64,000 nt of DNA from JAGVJT01 sp964471225 (GCA_964471225.1 CAYYEZ010000026.1:1-64000), one strand, 5' to 3'. Counted from the first letter of the stretch, positions 34,962 through 42,515 are shown. Notes: a model not told the origin generated them from the letters alone. Numbers and translations: made by a program.

Positions 34962-36053
34962 TTAGGCACTATTTAAGTCGACGTGTTTTGCTCTATTTTC
35001 TTGAAAAATAGGCTCTACTTCATGCTGGTACTGAGAAATCGTATGCACCGGTGGTGCTGAAATCATCGATGCAGATAACCCTTGATACACTAAAAAGTGT
35101 ACGAATAAATCCAGCATTTTAAAATCAGGATTAAATTCTTCTATCCATAAAAACTGCCCTTGCTCGTTCACTTCGAGAAACACATACTCATCATCCGGTG
35201 TCACAATAAAATCAAATGACCCAAATACAATACCAAGGCGCTGCATGAAGACACGGATTTGATCTTCTAAATTTTTCGGCAGCTCGTACGGCTCGACTTC
35301 TAATTTACCTTTTCGAATTGCACGCCAATCGACTAAACCATCAGCATGGTCTTGAGAATTTAATTTCGCGGCAACCAAATGCCTGCCAAAGCACGTGATA
35401 CGCAACTCATATTTTTTCTTCACTTCTTTCTGAAAAATACCAGGTGCATACTGCAACACGTGGTTGTCAGGTAAATCTAAAAATCCAATTCTCGCCGTAT
35501 AGGCAATTTTGATGCAGTTCTCTTCAAACCAGAAATTTGGACACAAAGGCTTATACACCACGCCATCTGGTTCGTTATTTAATAAAAAAAAGCGAATTTC
35601 TTTCGGGTCATTCGAGCATAGCGTCACGGGGATCTGTAGACCACATTCTTGAGCTAGTTTAAGTTGTAGCAATTTAAAATTCGCACGATTCGCTGCTTCT
35701 TTTGAGTTAACCCACCATGCATGAGGCGCTAAAGTATGGGTAAAAGACTCATAAAATAACGCATTTTCACGCATGGCGAACTTATAGTCATCGGGATGTA
35801 TCTTGTCTTTTGGAAGATGCGGTTTCCGCGCACGACGCCACCAGACAACATCATAGTCATTTTCAACAATCGCTGTTTCAGGGTCGTCGCTACGCCAATG
35901 ATACCGCTTCGAATCAACATAAATTGAATTTCTCAGACGAGTAGGCTGATCTGCCATAAACATCAAGGTCACTTGATGATCCATCCGCTCTAATGCAAGT
36001 TTTACGAGGATTGCATGTACATCGTCTGGTTCGGTTGGAATTAAAAATTTCAC
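34962..36053 (-). CDS. RimK/MvdD-type ATP-grasp peptide ligase (graspetide synthetase)
   Basis: ATP-grasp enzymes of this type activate Asp/Glu side chains of a precursor peptide and join them to Ser/Thr/Lys side chains, making omega-ester or omega-amide rings. The protein has 363 residues. An N-terminal pre-ATP-grasp domain contains YDVVWWRRARKP, typical of the MvdC/MvdD group. The central ATP-grasp fold shows VVYKPL, KKKYELRITCFG and the metal-binding GSFDFIVTPDDEYVFLEVN. The GTG start follows GGAGGG. The two precursor genes lie immediately upstream and a GG-peptidase exporter downstream. An alternative is a glutathione synthetase/RimK-type ligase of another pathway, but the context argues strongly for peptide modification. 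Confidence 0.9.
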   Translation of the reverse strand: MKFLIPTEPDDVHAILVKLALERMDHQVTLMFMADQPTRLRNSIYVDSKRYHWRSDDPETAIVENDYDVVWWRRARKPHLPKDKIHPDDYKFAMRENALFYESFTHTLAPHAWWVNSKEAANRANFKLLQLKLAQECGLQIPVTLCSNDPKEIRFFLLNNEPDGVVYKPLCPNFWFEENCIKIAYTARIGFLDLPDNHVLQYAPGIFQKEVKKKYELRITCFGRHLVAAKLNSQDHADGLVDWRAIRKGKLEVEPYELPKNLEDQIRVFMQRLGIVFGSFDFIVTPDDEYVFLEVNEQGQFLWIEEFNPDFKMLDLFVHFLVYQGLSASMISAPPVHTISQYQHEVEPIFQENRAKHVDLNSA

Positions 36054-36074
36054 TGCTTATCCCTCCATGGAATC

Positions 36075-36141
36075 ATACCCCTACGTCCTCTTGAACAGCA
36101 TGAATAACATTCTAATAGTAATCAACAAGACATAGGGGTAT
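36075..36141 (-). promoter_or_regulatory. Hairpin between precursor genes and ATP-grasp gene
   Basis: ATACCCCTA (36075-36083) and TAGGGGTAT (36133-36141) form a perfect 9-bp stem, extendable past one mismatch, closing a loop of about 50 bases. There is no U-tract. It sits between the last precursor stop and the ATP-grasp ribosome binding site, where RiPP operons often reduce readthrough or stabilise precursor mRNA. Confidence 0.6.
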
Positions 36142-36147
36142 CAGATT

Positions 36148-36315
36148 TTATAACTCTAAAACCACATCCGGCGCCGTGTGATCGCCTGTTATCACAACTC
36201 GCGCAGATGGACTAGGCGCAGGATTAGCGCCCCCAGTGACTTCAGTGAGTAAGCATCGATCTAACGGGGTAGAAATTGTATAAGCGAGAACTCGCTCTTG
36301 TTGCATATTTTCCAT
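36148..36315 (-). CDS. Graspetide-like precursor peptide 1 (double-glycine leader)
   Basis: A 55-residue peptide. The ATG at 36315 has GGAG six bases upstream; longer frames lack a ribosome binding site. The leader of 29 residues ends in CLLTEVTGG, a classical C39 cleavage site. The 26-residue core is rich in Pro, Ser and Val (begins ANPAPSPSAR) and ends TGDHTAPDVVLEL, with Ser/Thr acceptors and Asp/Glu donors suitable for omega-ester formation. It shares the leader pattern R-x-LAY and the core end DVVL with precursor 2. There is no PFFARFL microviridin motif. The actual ring pattern cannot be read from sequence. Confidence 0.85.
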   Translation of the reverse strand: MENMQQERVLAYTISTPLDRCLLTEVTGGANPAPSPSARVVITGDHTAPDVVLEL

Positions 36316-36337
36316 AATGAACTCCATTTCAAAAAAT

Positions 36338-36526
36338 TTAAAAATCAACAGACCAATCCAGCACAACGTCCATTGAGTGGGGGTTAGTGCCAGAGGCCTT
36401 AAATGACTCGTGAGAGCACTGCACCAGTCCTGCTCGTTGGTTTCCTCCCGAGATTGAAGCTAAGCTGGCTTTATCAATGACTTGCGCAAGGCGATAAGCC
36501 AAAGATCGATTTTCCTTTTTTTCCAT
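36338..36526 (-). CDS. Graspetide-like precursor peptide 2 (double-glycine leader)
   Basis: A 62-residue peptide; the ATG at 36526 is preceded by a perfect AAGGAG at five bases. The 28-residue leader contains NRSLAYRL and ends in SLASISGG. The 34-residue core starts NQRAGLVQC and ends MDVVLDWSVDF, with five Ser/Thr and one Lys as possible acceptors and one Glu plus three Asp as donors. One Cys is present. It is the first gene of the operon, so probably the most strongly expressed. Core and leader differ from precursor 1 except for R-x-LAY, the GG site and DVVL, so the two products should be distinct peptides made by one ligase. Confidence 0.87.
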   Translation of the reverse strand: MEKKENRSLAYRLAQVIDKASLASISGGNQRAGLVQCSHESFKASGTNPHSMDVVLDWSVDF

Positions 36527-36548
36527 AATTACTCCTTTTAAGATTGGC

Positions 36549-36580
36549 GCTTAACGAAACAAGTCCTTTTATCGCTAAGC
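36549..36580. promoter_or_regulatory. Leader hairpin upstream of precursor 2
   Basis: GCTTAACGA (36549-36557) and TCGCTAAGC (36572-36580) pair at 8 of 9 positions around a 14-base loop. It lies in the predicted 5' leader of the operon, about 20 bases before the ribosome binding site of precursor 2. Confidence 0.5.
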
Positions 36581-36610
36581 AAATGCTTCCATGCGGCTTC
36601 TTCCATGAAA

Positions 36611-36633
36611 TGAAATGAGAAAATCTCATTTCA
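36611..36633. promoter_or_regulatory. 23-nt perfect palindrome at the operon transcription start
   Basis: TGAAATGAGA-AAA-TCTCATTTCA. The predicted start point from the promoter at 36639-36667 falls at its edge, so it would act as an operator covering +1 to +22 or as a hairpin at the extreme 5' end of the mRNA. Confidence 0.65.
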
Positions 36634-36638
36634 GAATC

Positions 36639-36667
36639 ATCATAACTACTTTTATTATAAATTACAA
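36639..36667 (-). promoter_or_regulatory. Predicted promoter of the graspetide operon
   Basis: On the minus strand TTGTAA (complement of 36662-36667) and TATGAT (complement of 36639-36644) are spaced by 17 bases, matching four and five of six consensus bases. Transcription would start near 36632 and give a 5' leader of about 105 bases before precursor 2. The -35 lies inside the 51-bp palindrome at 36654-36704. Confidence 0.6.
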
Positions 36668-36704
36668 CAATGTTATTAAAAATAACTTTATTGTAATTTA
36701 TAAT
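36654..36704. promoter_or_regulatory. 51-bp AT-rich inverted repeat over the operon -35
   Basis: Two 24-base arms (36654-36677 and 36681-36704) match at 22 of 24 positions around AAA; outer halves are ATTATAAATTACAA and its complement. It overlaps the -35 box of the RiPP promoter and lies about 50 bases after the stop of the 36755-37252 gene. It could be an operator or a cruciform-forming element; with no GC stem or U-run it is not an ordinary terminator. Confidence 0.7.
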
Positions 36705-36754
36705 GCAAAAAACAAACAAAAATGTATTTTATTAATTAATTATGATGTGTGGTG

Positions 36755-37252
36755 TTAGATACGAAGAGCAGGTCTTAAATCAGCAAGTAACTCTTGAAAA
36801 AGCTCATATGCATTCAAATATATTCCTGGACTATTAGACTCTCTCGGACCCGCAACATTCAATACCTGGATTTTTTCTCGACTTATCCACTCACGAATCT
36901 GACTCACTGCAGCATCTTTTTCAGCCAGGCTAATAATAATGTGTGGTTTTCCTTGTCGCTCTGCATCTGTGATCGTTAATCGAGTACCATCTTGTATTCT
37001 TTCAGGCAAGGGTATGCATGGAACAATAACTAAAGTTCCATCAGAATCACGAATATTGAGTTTGGTTCTTTCATCCGGATCTGACGTGGTCGCTTCGATC
37101 AAAGAAGGGTATGCGTTTAATACACAAACACCGTTTTCATCTAATCCCCCTTTAGGACACCAGCCCCCAAAGGGAATATCTAACTCCTTTGCAATTGAAA
37201 GCGCGGCTTGGTCAACGCCAGTTTGTCCCCCTGAAACAATTCGCTCAATCAT
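36755..37252 (-). CDS. YpsA-like SLOG-superfamily protein (putative molybdenum carrier)
   Basis: A 165-residue protein with the start IVSGGQTGVDQAAL and the second motif GWCPKGGLDENG, typical of the family often labelled putative molybdenum carrier (cpYpsA), a Rossmann-like SLOG fold expected to bind a nucleotide or nucleotide sugar. The true ligand is unknown. It lies upstream of the graspetide promoter on the same strand and divergently from the S24-type regulator. Members of this family occur in genomic islands, which fits the surroundings. Confidence 0.85.
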   Translation of the reverse strand: MIERIVSGGQTGVDQAALSIAKELDIPFGGWCPKGGLDENGVCVLNAYPSLIEATTSDPDERTKLNIRDSDGTLVIVPCIPLPERIQDGTRLTITDAERQGKPHIIISLAEKDAAVSQIREWISREKIQVLNVAGPRESNSPGIYLNAYELFQELLADLRPALRI

Positions 37253-37357
37253 GTAATAGAGTCCTGATTGTCTTTTGAATATTTAAATGGTGTAAATTTT
37301 TTTGGTAGTTATGTGCATTCAATTGTAAACTAGATTTTTTAATAAAACTGTTAAAAC

Positions 37358-38050
37358 ATGAAAAACTCAAACGCAGTGACTATGGATCCAGCACAAGTCC
37401 AGAGTATTGCTAAAAACTTAAAAGCACTCATTGATGGTTGTAAGATCCCTGAAATTGAAATTGCCCGTGCCCTCAATACTTCAGTATTAACAATCCGCAG
37501 AATCATCTCTGGTGAAACTGCAGACCCAAGAATCTCTACACTGAAAGCAATTGCAGATTTCTTCAACGTGAGTATAGATTCACTATTAGATGAGAATTAT
37601 CAACGATCAATTAACGCAATGATCAGAACAAAGCCCAGAGTGATACCTATCCTAACATGGAAGGCAATTGAAGCCACTGAGTCAGTTGAGGAGATTGATT
37701 TAAATCATTGGAATGAATGGTATCCCGTTGTTGGAGACCAAAGCTATATTAGCCCCTCGACTTTTGCAATTGAAAGTCGCCCATCAATGCAACCCCGTTT
37801 CCCTCTTGGCACCTTATTTATCATCAACCCTGAAGAAACACCTATGGATAGTGACCTCATTTTGATTAAAATGAAAAAAGAAAAAGAGTTATCCTTACGA
37901 GAGCTGATTATTGACCCACCCAAATGGCAACTACAACCCATCGTTTCAGGCTCAGAAACTCTTTTTTTTGATGAAAAAAAACATGGGATTTTGGGTGTGA
38001 TTGTGTTTACAGTACTCCACAAAAGAAAAATGGAATCAATGAATATGTAG
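37358..38050 (+). CDS. XRE-type regulator with S24/LexA-like C-terminal domain
   Basis: It is 230 residues. Residues 15-75 form an XRE helix-turn-helix (IARALNTSVLTIRRIISGE followed by STLKAIADFFNVSIDSLL). Residues 115-225 resemble the S24 autopeptidase domain, with the serine motif in RPSMQPRFPLGTLFIINPEE. A basic residue further on (KEKELSLREL) may be the Lys partner, but that is uncertain. Such proteins are phage-repressor-like. It lies divergently from the YpsA-like gene and about 0.8 kb from the RiPP precursors, so it might bind the palindromes there, a testable guess. Confidence 0.85.
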   Translation: MKNSNAVTMDPAQVQSIAKNLKALIDGCKIPEIEIARALNTSVLTIRRIISGETADPRISTLKAIADFFNVSIDSLLDENYQRSINAMIRTKPRVIPILTWKAIEATESVEEIDLNHWNEWYPVVGDQSYISPSTFAIESRPSMQPRFPLGTLFIINPEETPMDSDLILIKMKKEKELSLRELIIDPPKWQLQPIVSGSETLFFDEKKHGILGVIVFTVLHKRKMESMNM

Positions 38051-38079
38051 CATAGCTCTAAACTATTTTGAGAATTATT

Positions 38080-38832
38080 ATGTTTGACAGTAAAATTTCC
38101 GACACAAACTCACCTCAATCTGAATTTCAGTTTAAATACCAATATTTATTTTTTACATTTTTTTCAGGCACATGGTTAATTTCATGTATAGCTGCTGTCA
38201 AATTGGTCTCTGTGTTTGGGTTAACCCTGACTGGTGGCTTTATAATTTTTCCATTTACAAGCTTAGCTGGCACAATCATCATTGAAATTTATGGATATAA
38301 AAATGCAAGGCAAGCGGCATGGTCAGGTTTTTTATTAAACATTTTGTTTGTGTTATTTATGTATATAGTAAGCATCATTCCCGCATCGCCTTATTGGGAT
38401 TTGCAAAACGAATTCGATACAATTTTAATGCAAAGCTTGAGAATTACCTGTGCATCATTAGTTAGTTTCATGATTTCTTTTTTTATTAATGCTTATCTCA
38501 TGTCGAACATGAAAATAAAAAATCATGGCAAGGCTCTTCCAAAACGAATATTACTCTCCAGCACAATCGCAATTACAGTAGATATCCTTTGTTTTTTAAC
38601 CTTAGCTTTTGCAGGAACAATTCCAACCACAGTGTTCATAAAGTTGTTAATTACAGCCTACAGCAAGAAAATAATCTGCGAAATAGCCCTACTTCCCTTG
38701 ATTTGGTACTTAATTGACAAAGTGAAAGCTCACGAGGGTATCGAAATATTTGATTTCGACACCGATTTTAACCCATTTTCAATGGATAATATATATCATT
38801 TTGCTGACTATAAAAAAACGGAAACTCAATAA
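38080..38832 (+). CDS. VUT/YhhQ-family transporter (queuosine-precursor type)
   Basis: A 250-residue inner-membrane protein with about six transmembrane helices. It carries the family signature around AGTIIIEIYGYKNARQAAWSG, which in YhhQ-type queuosine precursor transporters lies in the second and third helices. YhhQ imports preQ0/preQ1 in E. coli. The ATG at 38080 was chosen over a TTG four codons upstream. It follows the S24-type regulator by 29 bases and ends in a strong terminator, so the two genes likely form one unit. Substrate is by family only. Confidence 0.82.
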   Translation: MFDSKISDTNSPQSEFQFKYQYLFFTFFSGTWLISCIAAVKLVSVFGLTLTGGFIIFPFTSLAGTIIIEIYGYKNARQAAWSGFLLNILFVLFMYIVSIIPASPYWDLQNEFDTILMQSLRITCASLVSFMISFFINAYLMSNMKIKNHGKALPKRILLSSTIAITVDILCFLTLAFAGTIPTTVFIKLLITAYSKKIICEIALLPLIWYLIDKVKAHEGIEIFDFDTDFNPFSMDNIYHFADYKKTETQ

Positions 38833-38868
38833 CTCCAGAAGACATAATTATGTCTTCTGGAGTTATTG
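38827..38868 (+). terminator. 42-nt perfect palindrome terminator
   Basis: Bases 38827-38868 form a perfect inverted repeat with 21-base arms and no spacer (CAATAACTCCAGAAGACATAA then its complement). It begins at the stop codon of the transporter gene, which it overlaps. TT follows, but there is no long U-run. Confidence 0.8.
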
Positions 38869-38992
38869 TTATGTAAAATTTCTAAATAAACTTAAGGATG
38901 GGCAATGATCCTGCTTTTTCTAGACAAGAGCCCTAAACCAACCAAATAACTTAGGCATTAAGCAGATAGCGAGGCTCAAAGGAAAGAGTATC

Positions 38993-39532
38993 ATGATTTC
39001 AAAATACATTAAAATGCTATTAACGCCCTATAAAAGTATCCTTCACGCTCATTTTATTGATAAACAATGCTTATCACGTATTGAGTATATCGATATAGAA
39101 AGACAAATAATCGTTGTGTTCACTCGAGGCATTAACGCCCCACTTCACTTAAAATTTGATGCAGTCATTAAAGAAATAGCTTTTCTAAATAGCTTTTCCT
39201 CAATACATGCCTCTTACATCGGTTACTATTATGGGATTCACAATAAAAAAACGAGAGAGAATAACAACCCTAGAAGTTATTTTTATTGCTTTGCTGACGA
39301 TTCATCAAATAAATATACAATTCGAGGGCTCGATCGTCACCGTAACTTGATATACATTAATCAAGTTAATAAAAAGCAAATTACACAACCACCAGATCAA
39401 ATCATGGCATTAAATGAGGTCATTGCTAATTTTCCTCCCTTGCAAGCCTACTATATTGGAATGTTAGCTGGAATTAATCACGCCAAATCACAAAAAAGAC
39501 TAAAACTTGATCATGAGTTAAAATTAGTATGA
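38993..39532 (+). CDS. Unknown protein with internal YIG-GI motif duplication
   Basis: Not recognised. It is 179 residues, basic, probably cytosolic, and starts with a basic amphipathic segment (MISKYIKMLLTPYKSIL). Two similar segments stand out, ASYIGYYYGIHNKK near residue 76 and AYYIGMLAGINHAKSQ near residue 155. This suggests an internal duplication or a two-fold motif; the first is followed by a Tyr/Phe-rich strand. A weak AAAGGA lies before the ATG. It converges on the 2H phosphoesterase gene with only 7 bases between stops. Confidence 0.6.
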   Translation: MISKYIKMLLTPYKSILHAHFIDKQCLSRIEYIDIERQIIVVFTRGINAPLHLKFDAVIKEIAFLNSFSSIHASYIGYYYGIHNKKTRENNNPRSYFYCFADDSSNKYTIRGLDRHRNLIYINQVNKKQITQPPDQIMALNEVIANFPPLQAYYIGMLAGINHAKSQKRLKLDHELKLV

Positions 39533-39539
39533 CCGAATT

Positions 39540-40079
39540 TTATTTCCTCAATACCATTGTTTCCGATAACTCTTTTTGATAGATAACCCTAATAAACTGG
39601 CCAAGTTCATCACACTCACCTAAAGCTAACACAAATTTATCACCGATCGGCTCATACCTCTCAATTAATACAGCTGCTTTACTCTCGTATGAGGAATCTA
39701 AAGTACTCATCAATGTTAGATGCGGGTCATATGGTTTGTTACTTAATACTTTCAATATAGAAACCACCTCTGCTTGCAGCTGATGTAACTCTCGTACATC
39801 AGCTGGCATCAAAGAAATCCAAAACATCTTATTATCAAATGTAATAAGACTAAAACGATTAAACATTAAATCTAGAGTATCAACACTCAAGTTAGCGCAA
39901 ATCTCTTCCCAAGTTACTTCAATTTCCCTCTCTTCTCGATAAAATTGGCATAACGTGACATGTGGTAACGATTTTTCACTCAAATTGTAAACAAGATCCA
40001 TCGTTGAAAATCTTTGTGATACGGCAATAAACTCTTCACTTCTACCCACTGGCAGTAAGGCAATATTGTATTTTTTCAT
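39540..40079 (-). CDS. 2H phosphoesterase-superfamily protein
   Basis: A 179-residue protein with two HxT motifs, PHVTLCQF near residue 40 and DPHLTLMST near residue 119, the hallmark of the 2H phosphoesterase fold (2'-5' RNA ligase/cyclic phosphodiesterase type). Both catalytic His and Thr pairs are intact. The substrate is unknown; members act on 2',3'-cyclic phosphates or 2'-5' linkages in RNA and nucleotides. It lies 33 bases downstream of hda and could be in that operon. Confidence 0.78.
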   Translation of the reverse strand: MKKYNIALLPVGRSEEFIAVSQRFSTMDLVYNLSEKSLPHVTLCQFYREEREIEVTWEEICANLSVDTLDLMFNRFSLITFDNKMFWISLMPADVRELHQLQAEVVSILKVLSNKPYDPHLTLMSTLDSSYESKAAVLIERYEPIGDKFVLALGECDELGQFIRVIYQKELSETMVLRK

Positions 40080-40112
40080 ATAAACAACTATCTCAACATC
40101 AAACCCAAAACC

Positions 40113-40808
40113 TTATAACCCCAATGTTTCCTTCACAAAAGGAATCGTAAGCTTACGTTGTAAAACCCATGAGGCCTCATCAAGCTGCATTAATAAAGTA
40201 TGCAAATCGTGCATATTACGTGCGCACCGTGTCACTAAAAACTGCGCGACAGTGACAGGCAACTCGAGTCCCCTTTTTTGTGCTTGTAGACATAAATTCT
40301 GGACTTTGCTCTCATCATCGAGTTCGTGGACTTGTAAAACTAAGCTTCCACCTAGTCTCGAGCGTAAATCAGGTAGTACAATCGGTGAAAATCGAGGAGC
40401 GTGAGCGCCTGATAAAATTAAAGCCGCTCGTCCTTCATCGCGTACACGATTGTACAAATGAAAAAGGGCCTCCTCCCAGGCAGGATCGCCTGCAATACAA
40501 TCCACATCATCAACACATAATAATGCTTGTGTTTCTAATCCTTCTAAAACCACTGGACCAGAAGATTTGAGTAGATGTAGCGGTAAATAAATCGCGGGGT
40601 GAGATAAACTAAGCTCGTGCACGCAAGCCTGGAGAAGATGTGATTTGCCGGCACCATAACTGCCCCACAAATAAATTAAGCGCTCACCTCGACCATCGAT
40701 TGTTGCCTGAAGCTGAGCTTTTAACCAAGCATTTTCTTGAGCACAAAAATAATTAGCAAACGTTGCTTCTTCATTGGGCTGAATTCGTAAAGCCAGTTGT
40801 CGGTTCAT
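40113..40808 (-). CDS. hda: DnaA regulatory inactivator Hda
   Basis: An AAA+ homologue of DnaA domain III that, with the sliding clamp, stimulates ATP hydrolysis by DnaA after initiation. It is 231 residues. The N-terminus RQLALRI resembles the clamp-binding QL(S/A)L motif. Walker A is YLWGSYGAGKSHLL and Walker B-like LLCVDDVDCI; sensor regions follow. The stop of the CDP-alcohol transferase overlaps its start by four bases. Confidence 0.93.
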   Translation of the reverse strand: MNRQLALRIQPNEEATFANYFCAQENAWLKAQLQATIDGRGERLIYLWGSYGAGKSHLLQACVHELSLSHPAIYLPLHLLKSSGPVVLEGLETQALLCVDDVDCIAGDPAWEEALFHLYNRVRDEGRAALILSGAHAPRFSPIVLPDLRSRLGGSLVLQVHELDDESKVQNLCLQAQKRGLELPVTVAQFLVTRCARNMHDLHTLLMQLDEASWVLQRKLTIPFVKETLGL

Positions 40809-41365
40809 TTGTTTTTAGGCTGATTAAGCGCTGCTCGTCTTGCCCACATCCACATATACTCAATATAACTTGCAGTCGTTGTAAATGTCACTAACCCTAT
40901 CAGACTGTACTTTAACAACGGAGAAAACCAATAAAAAGCTTGCTCAAATAAACAATAAGAGATCAGAAAAAATTCAATTCCTGTGTTTATTTTACTGAGT
41001 ATCGTCGGTTTAAATTCTAAACCACGTTTCATCACCCGATACCAAGCAAACACACCCAATAAAATACTTAAATCACGAAACAAAACGAGCTCAAGTAACC
41101 ACCAAGGTATTTTGCTCATCAACGCTAACGCAATAAAACTGCTCACAATTAACAATTTATCCGCAATTGGGTCGAGGACTAAGCCTAGAGAACTCTGCCA
41201 ATTAAACTGACGCGCTAACCACCCATCTAACCCATCGGTAAATCCAGCTAACAAAAAAATATAGAGTGCATTTGCGTAATTTTTTTGGTAGAAAAATCCC
41301 AAAAATGGAACGATTAACAGAAATCGTAATATAGTAAACGCATTTGGTAAGTGTTTTAGAGGCAT
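40805..41365 (-). CDS. CDP-alcohol phosphatidyltransferase (PgsA/cardiolipin-synthase type)
   Basis: A 186-residue inner-membrane enzyme. It has the full CDP-alcohol motif spread over DGLDGWLARQFNWQSSLGLVLDPIADKL, with Asp residues for metal and catalysis, and about four to five transmembrane helices. It probably transfers a phosphatidyl group from CDP-diacylglycerol to glycerol phosphate or a related alcohol; the exact acceptor is not clear. It precedes hda in an overlapping pair. Confidence 0.88.
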   Translation of the reverse strand: MPLKHLPNAFTILRFLLIVPFLGFFYQKNYANALYIFLLAGFTDGLDGWLARQFNWQSSLGLVLDPIADKLLIVSSFIALALMSKIPWWLLELVLFRDLSILLGVFAWYRVMKRGLEFKPTILSKINTGIEFFLISYCLFEQAFYWFSPLLKYSLIGLVTFTTTASYIEYMWMWARRAALNQPKNK

Positions 41366-41544
41366 GGATGACGTTAAATTTAAGTAAACTTCGGGAAAAA
41401 CATCGACTAAGTTTATACAAACTTCAACACCAGGGCAATATTCATGTGCTGAATAAGAGTTAAAATGAAAAAATTACGAGCGAACGTCACTCGAAGTAGC
41501 AGACCTTTGTGATATACTCACCATTTTATATTGATATTTCTTAG

Positions 41545-42435
41545 ATGAAAACTGACTCTTTACAACGCTTTATATTCGAACACGCAGAGATTCGTGGCGA
41601 AATTATTCACTTGAATCAAAGCTATCAAACCATTATGGCACAACAGGACTATCCGCCAATGGTTAAACGTTTGCTTGGCGAGGCCCTCATGTCCTGTACA
41701 CTCCTTACAGGAAGCTTGCAATTCGAAGGCGAAGTCAGCTTACAATTTCAAGGCAATGATGATCTCCCTTTGCTTTTAGTTCAATGTGATCATCATCTGC
41801 ATATTCGTGGTTTTGCAAAATTCGAACCCCAACGAACTGATGAAGCATATGCTGAGGCGTTTTTAAATGGAAAGCTTTCTCTTATCATCAACGCTTATCA
41901 ACAAACACAAGCTTATCAAAGCCTTGTTCCCCTATTTTCAACTTCGATGGCTGAAAACTTGATGAGCTATTTTGCGCAATCCGAACAAATTTCCACGCGT
42001 GTTTGGCTGGCGTGCGATGAAGAAAAAACAGCGGGCATGCTTTTACAACTCTTACCAACTGATGATACAGAAGAGCGAGAAAATTTTTGGGAGTATGCTG
42101 TAAAGTTAGGAGAAACCATTACCGAGAGTGAACTTCTTAACCTTGATAATGAAACTATTCTTCACCGCCTTTACCATGAAACAGAGTTGCGTTTATTCCC
42201 GGAAAAAAACATTGCATTTCGTTGCCGCTGCAGTATCGAAAAAATGAAACAAGTCTTGAGCGTCTTGGGAGAACAAGATATCCAAGCATTAGTCAAGGAA
42301 AAAGGACAAGTCGAGATTCATTGCGAATTCTGCAACAGTAAATACGCTTTTGACCCTATTGACGTCACACTACTTTTTAAAACAGTATCCCACGATCCGT
42401 CTATTGATGCGCATTATCTGCTTAAGAAGGAATGA
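41545..42435 (+). CDS. hslO: Redox-regulated chaperone Hsp33
   Basis: A holdase activated by oxidation of a zinc-bound cysteine cluster. It is 296 residues (E. coli 292). The C-terminal zinc domain has CRC (in FRCRCSIEKM) and CEFC (in IHCEFCNSKYAF), so all four cysteines are present, and the substrate-binding N-terminal domain looks complete. It is monocistronic on the plus strand, divergent from the CDP-alcohol transferase. Confidence 0.97.
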   Translation: MKTDSLQRFIFEHAEIRGEIIHLNQSYQTIMAQQDYPPMVKRLLGEALMSCTLLTGSLQFEGEVSLQFQGNDDLPLLLVQCDHHLHIRGFAKFEPQRTDEAYAEAFLNGKLSLIINAYQQTQAYQSLVPLFSTSMAENLMSYFAQSEQISTRVWLACDEEKTAGMLLQLLPTDDTEERENFWEYAVKLGETITESELLNLDNETILHRLYHETELRLFPEKNIAFRCRCSIEKMKQVLSVLGEQDIQALVKEKGQVEIHCEFCNSKYAFDPIDVTLLFKTVSHDPSIDAHYLLKKE

Positions 42436-42515
42436 TCCAAGGAGAGGCGGTAAAAAATAAAAAACTCTAAGTATCGTCTCATGACTATTTTTTCCTAAAC
42501 TACAAATTAGTCATA

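Noticed and set aside
36148..36526. Unmodified class II (colicin V-like) bacteriocins
   Set aside because: GG leaders and a C39 exporter fit, but an ATP-grasp ligase directly downstream and the carboxylate/hydroxyl-rich cores favour modified graspetides. The option remains if the ligase proves unrelated.
36654..36704. Intrinsic terminator of the YpsA-like gene
   Set aside because: The stem is almost entirely A/T with no U-run, so ordinary termination is unlikely; it was listed as a regulatory repeat.
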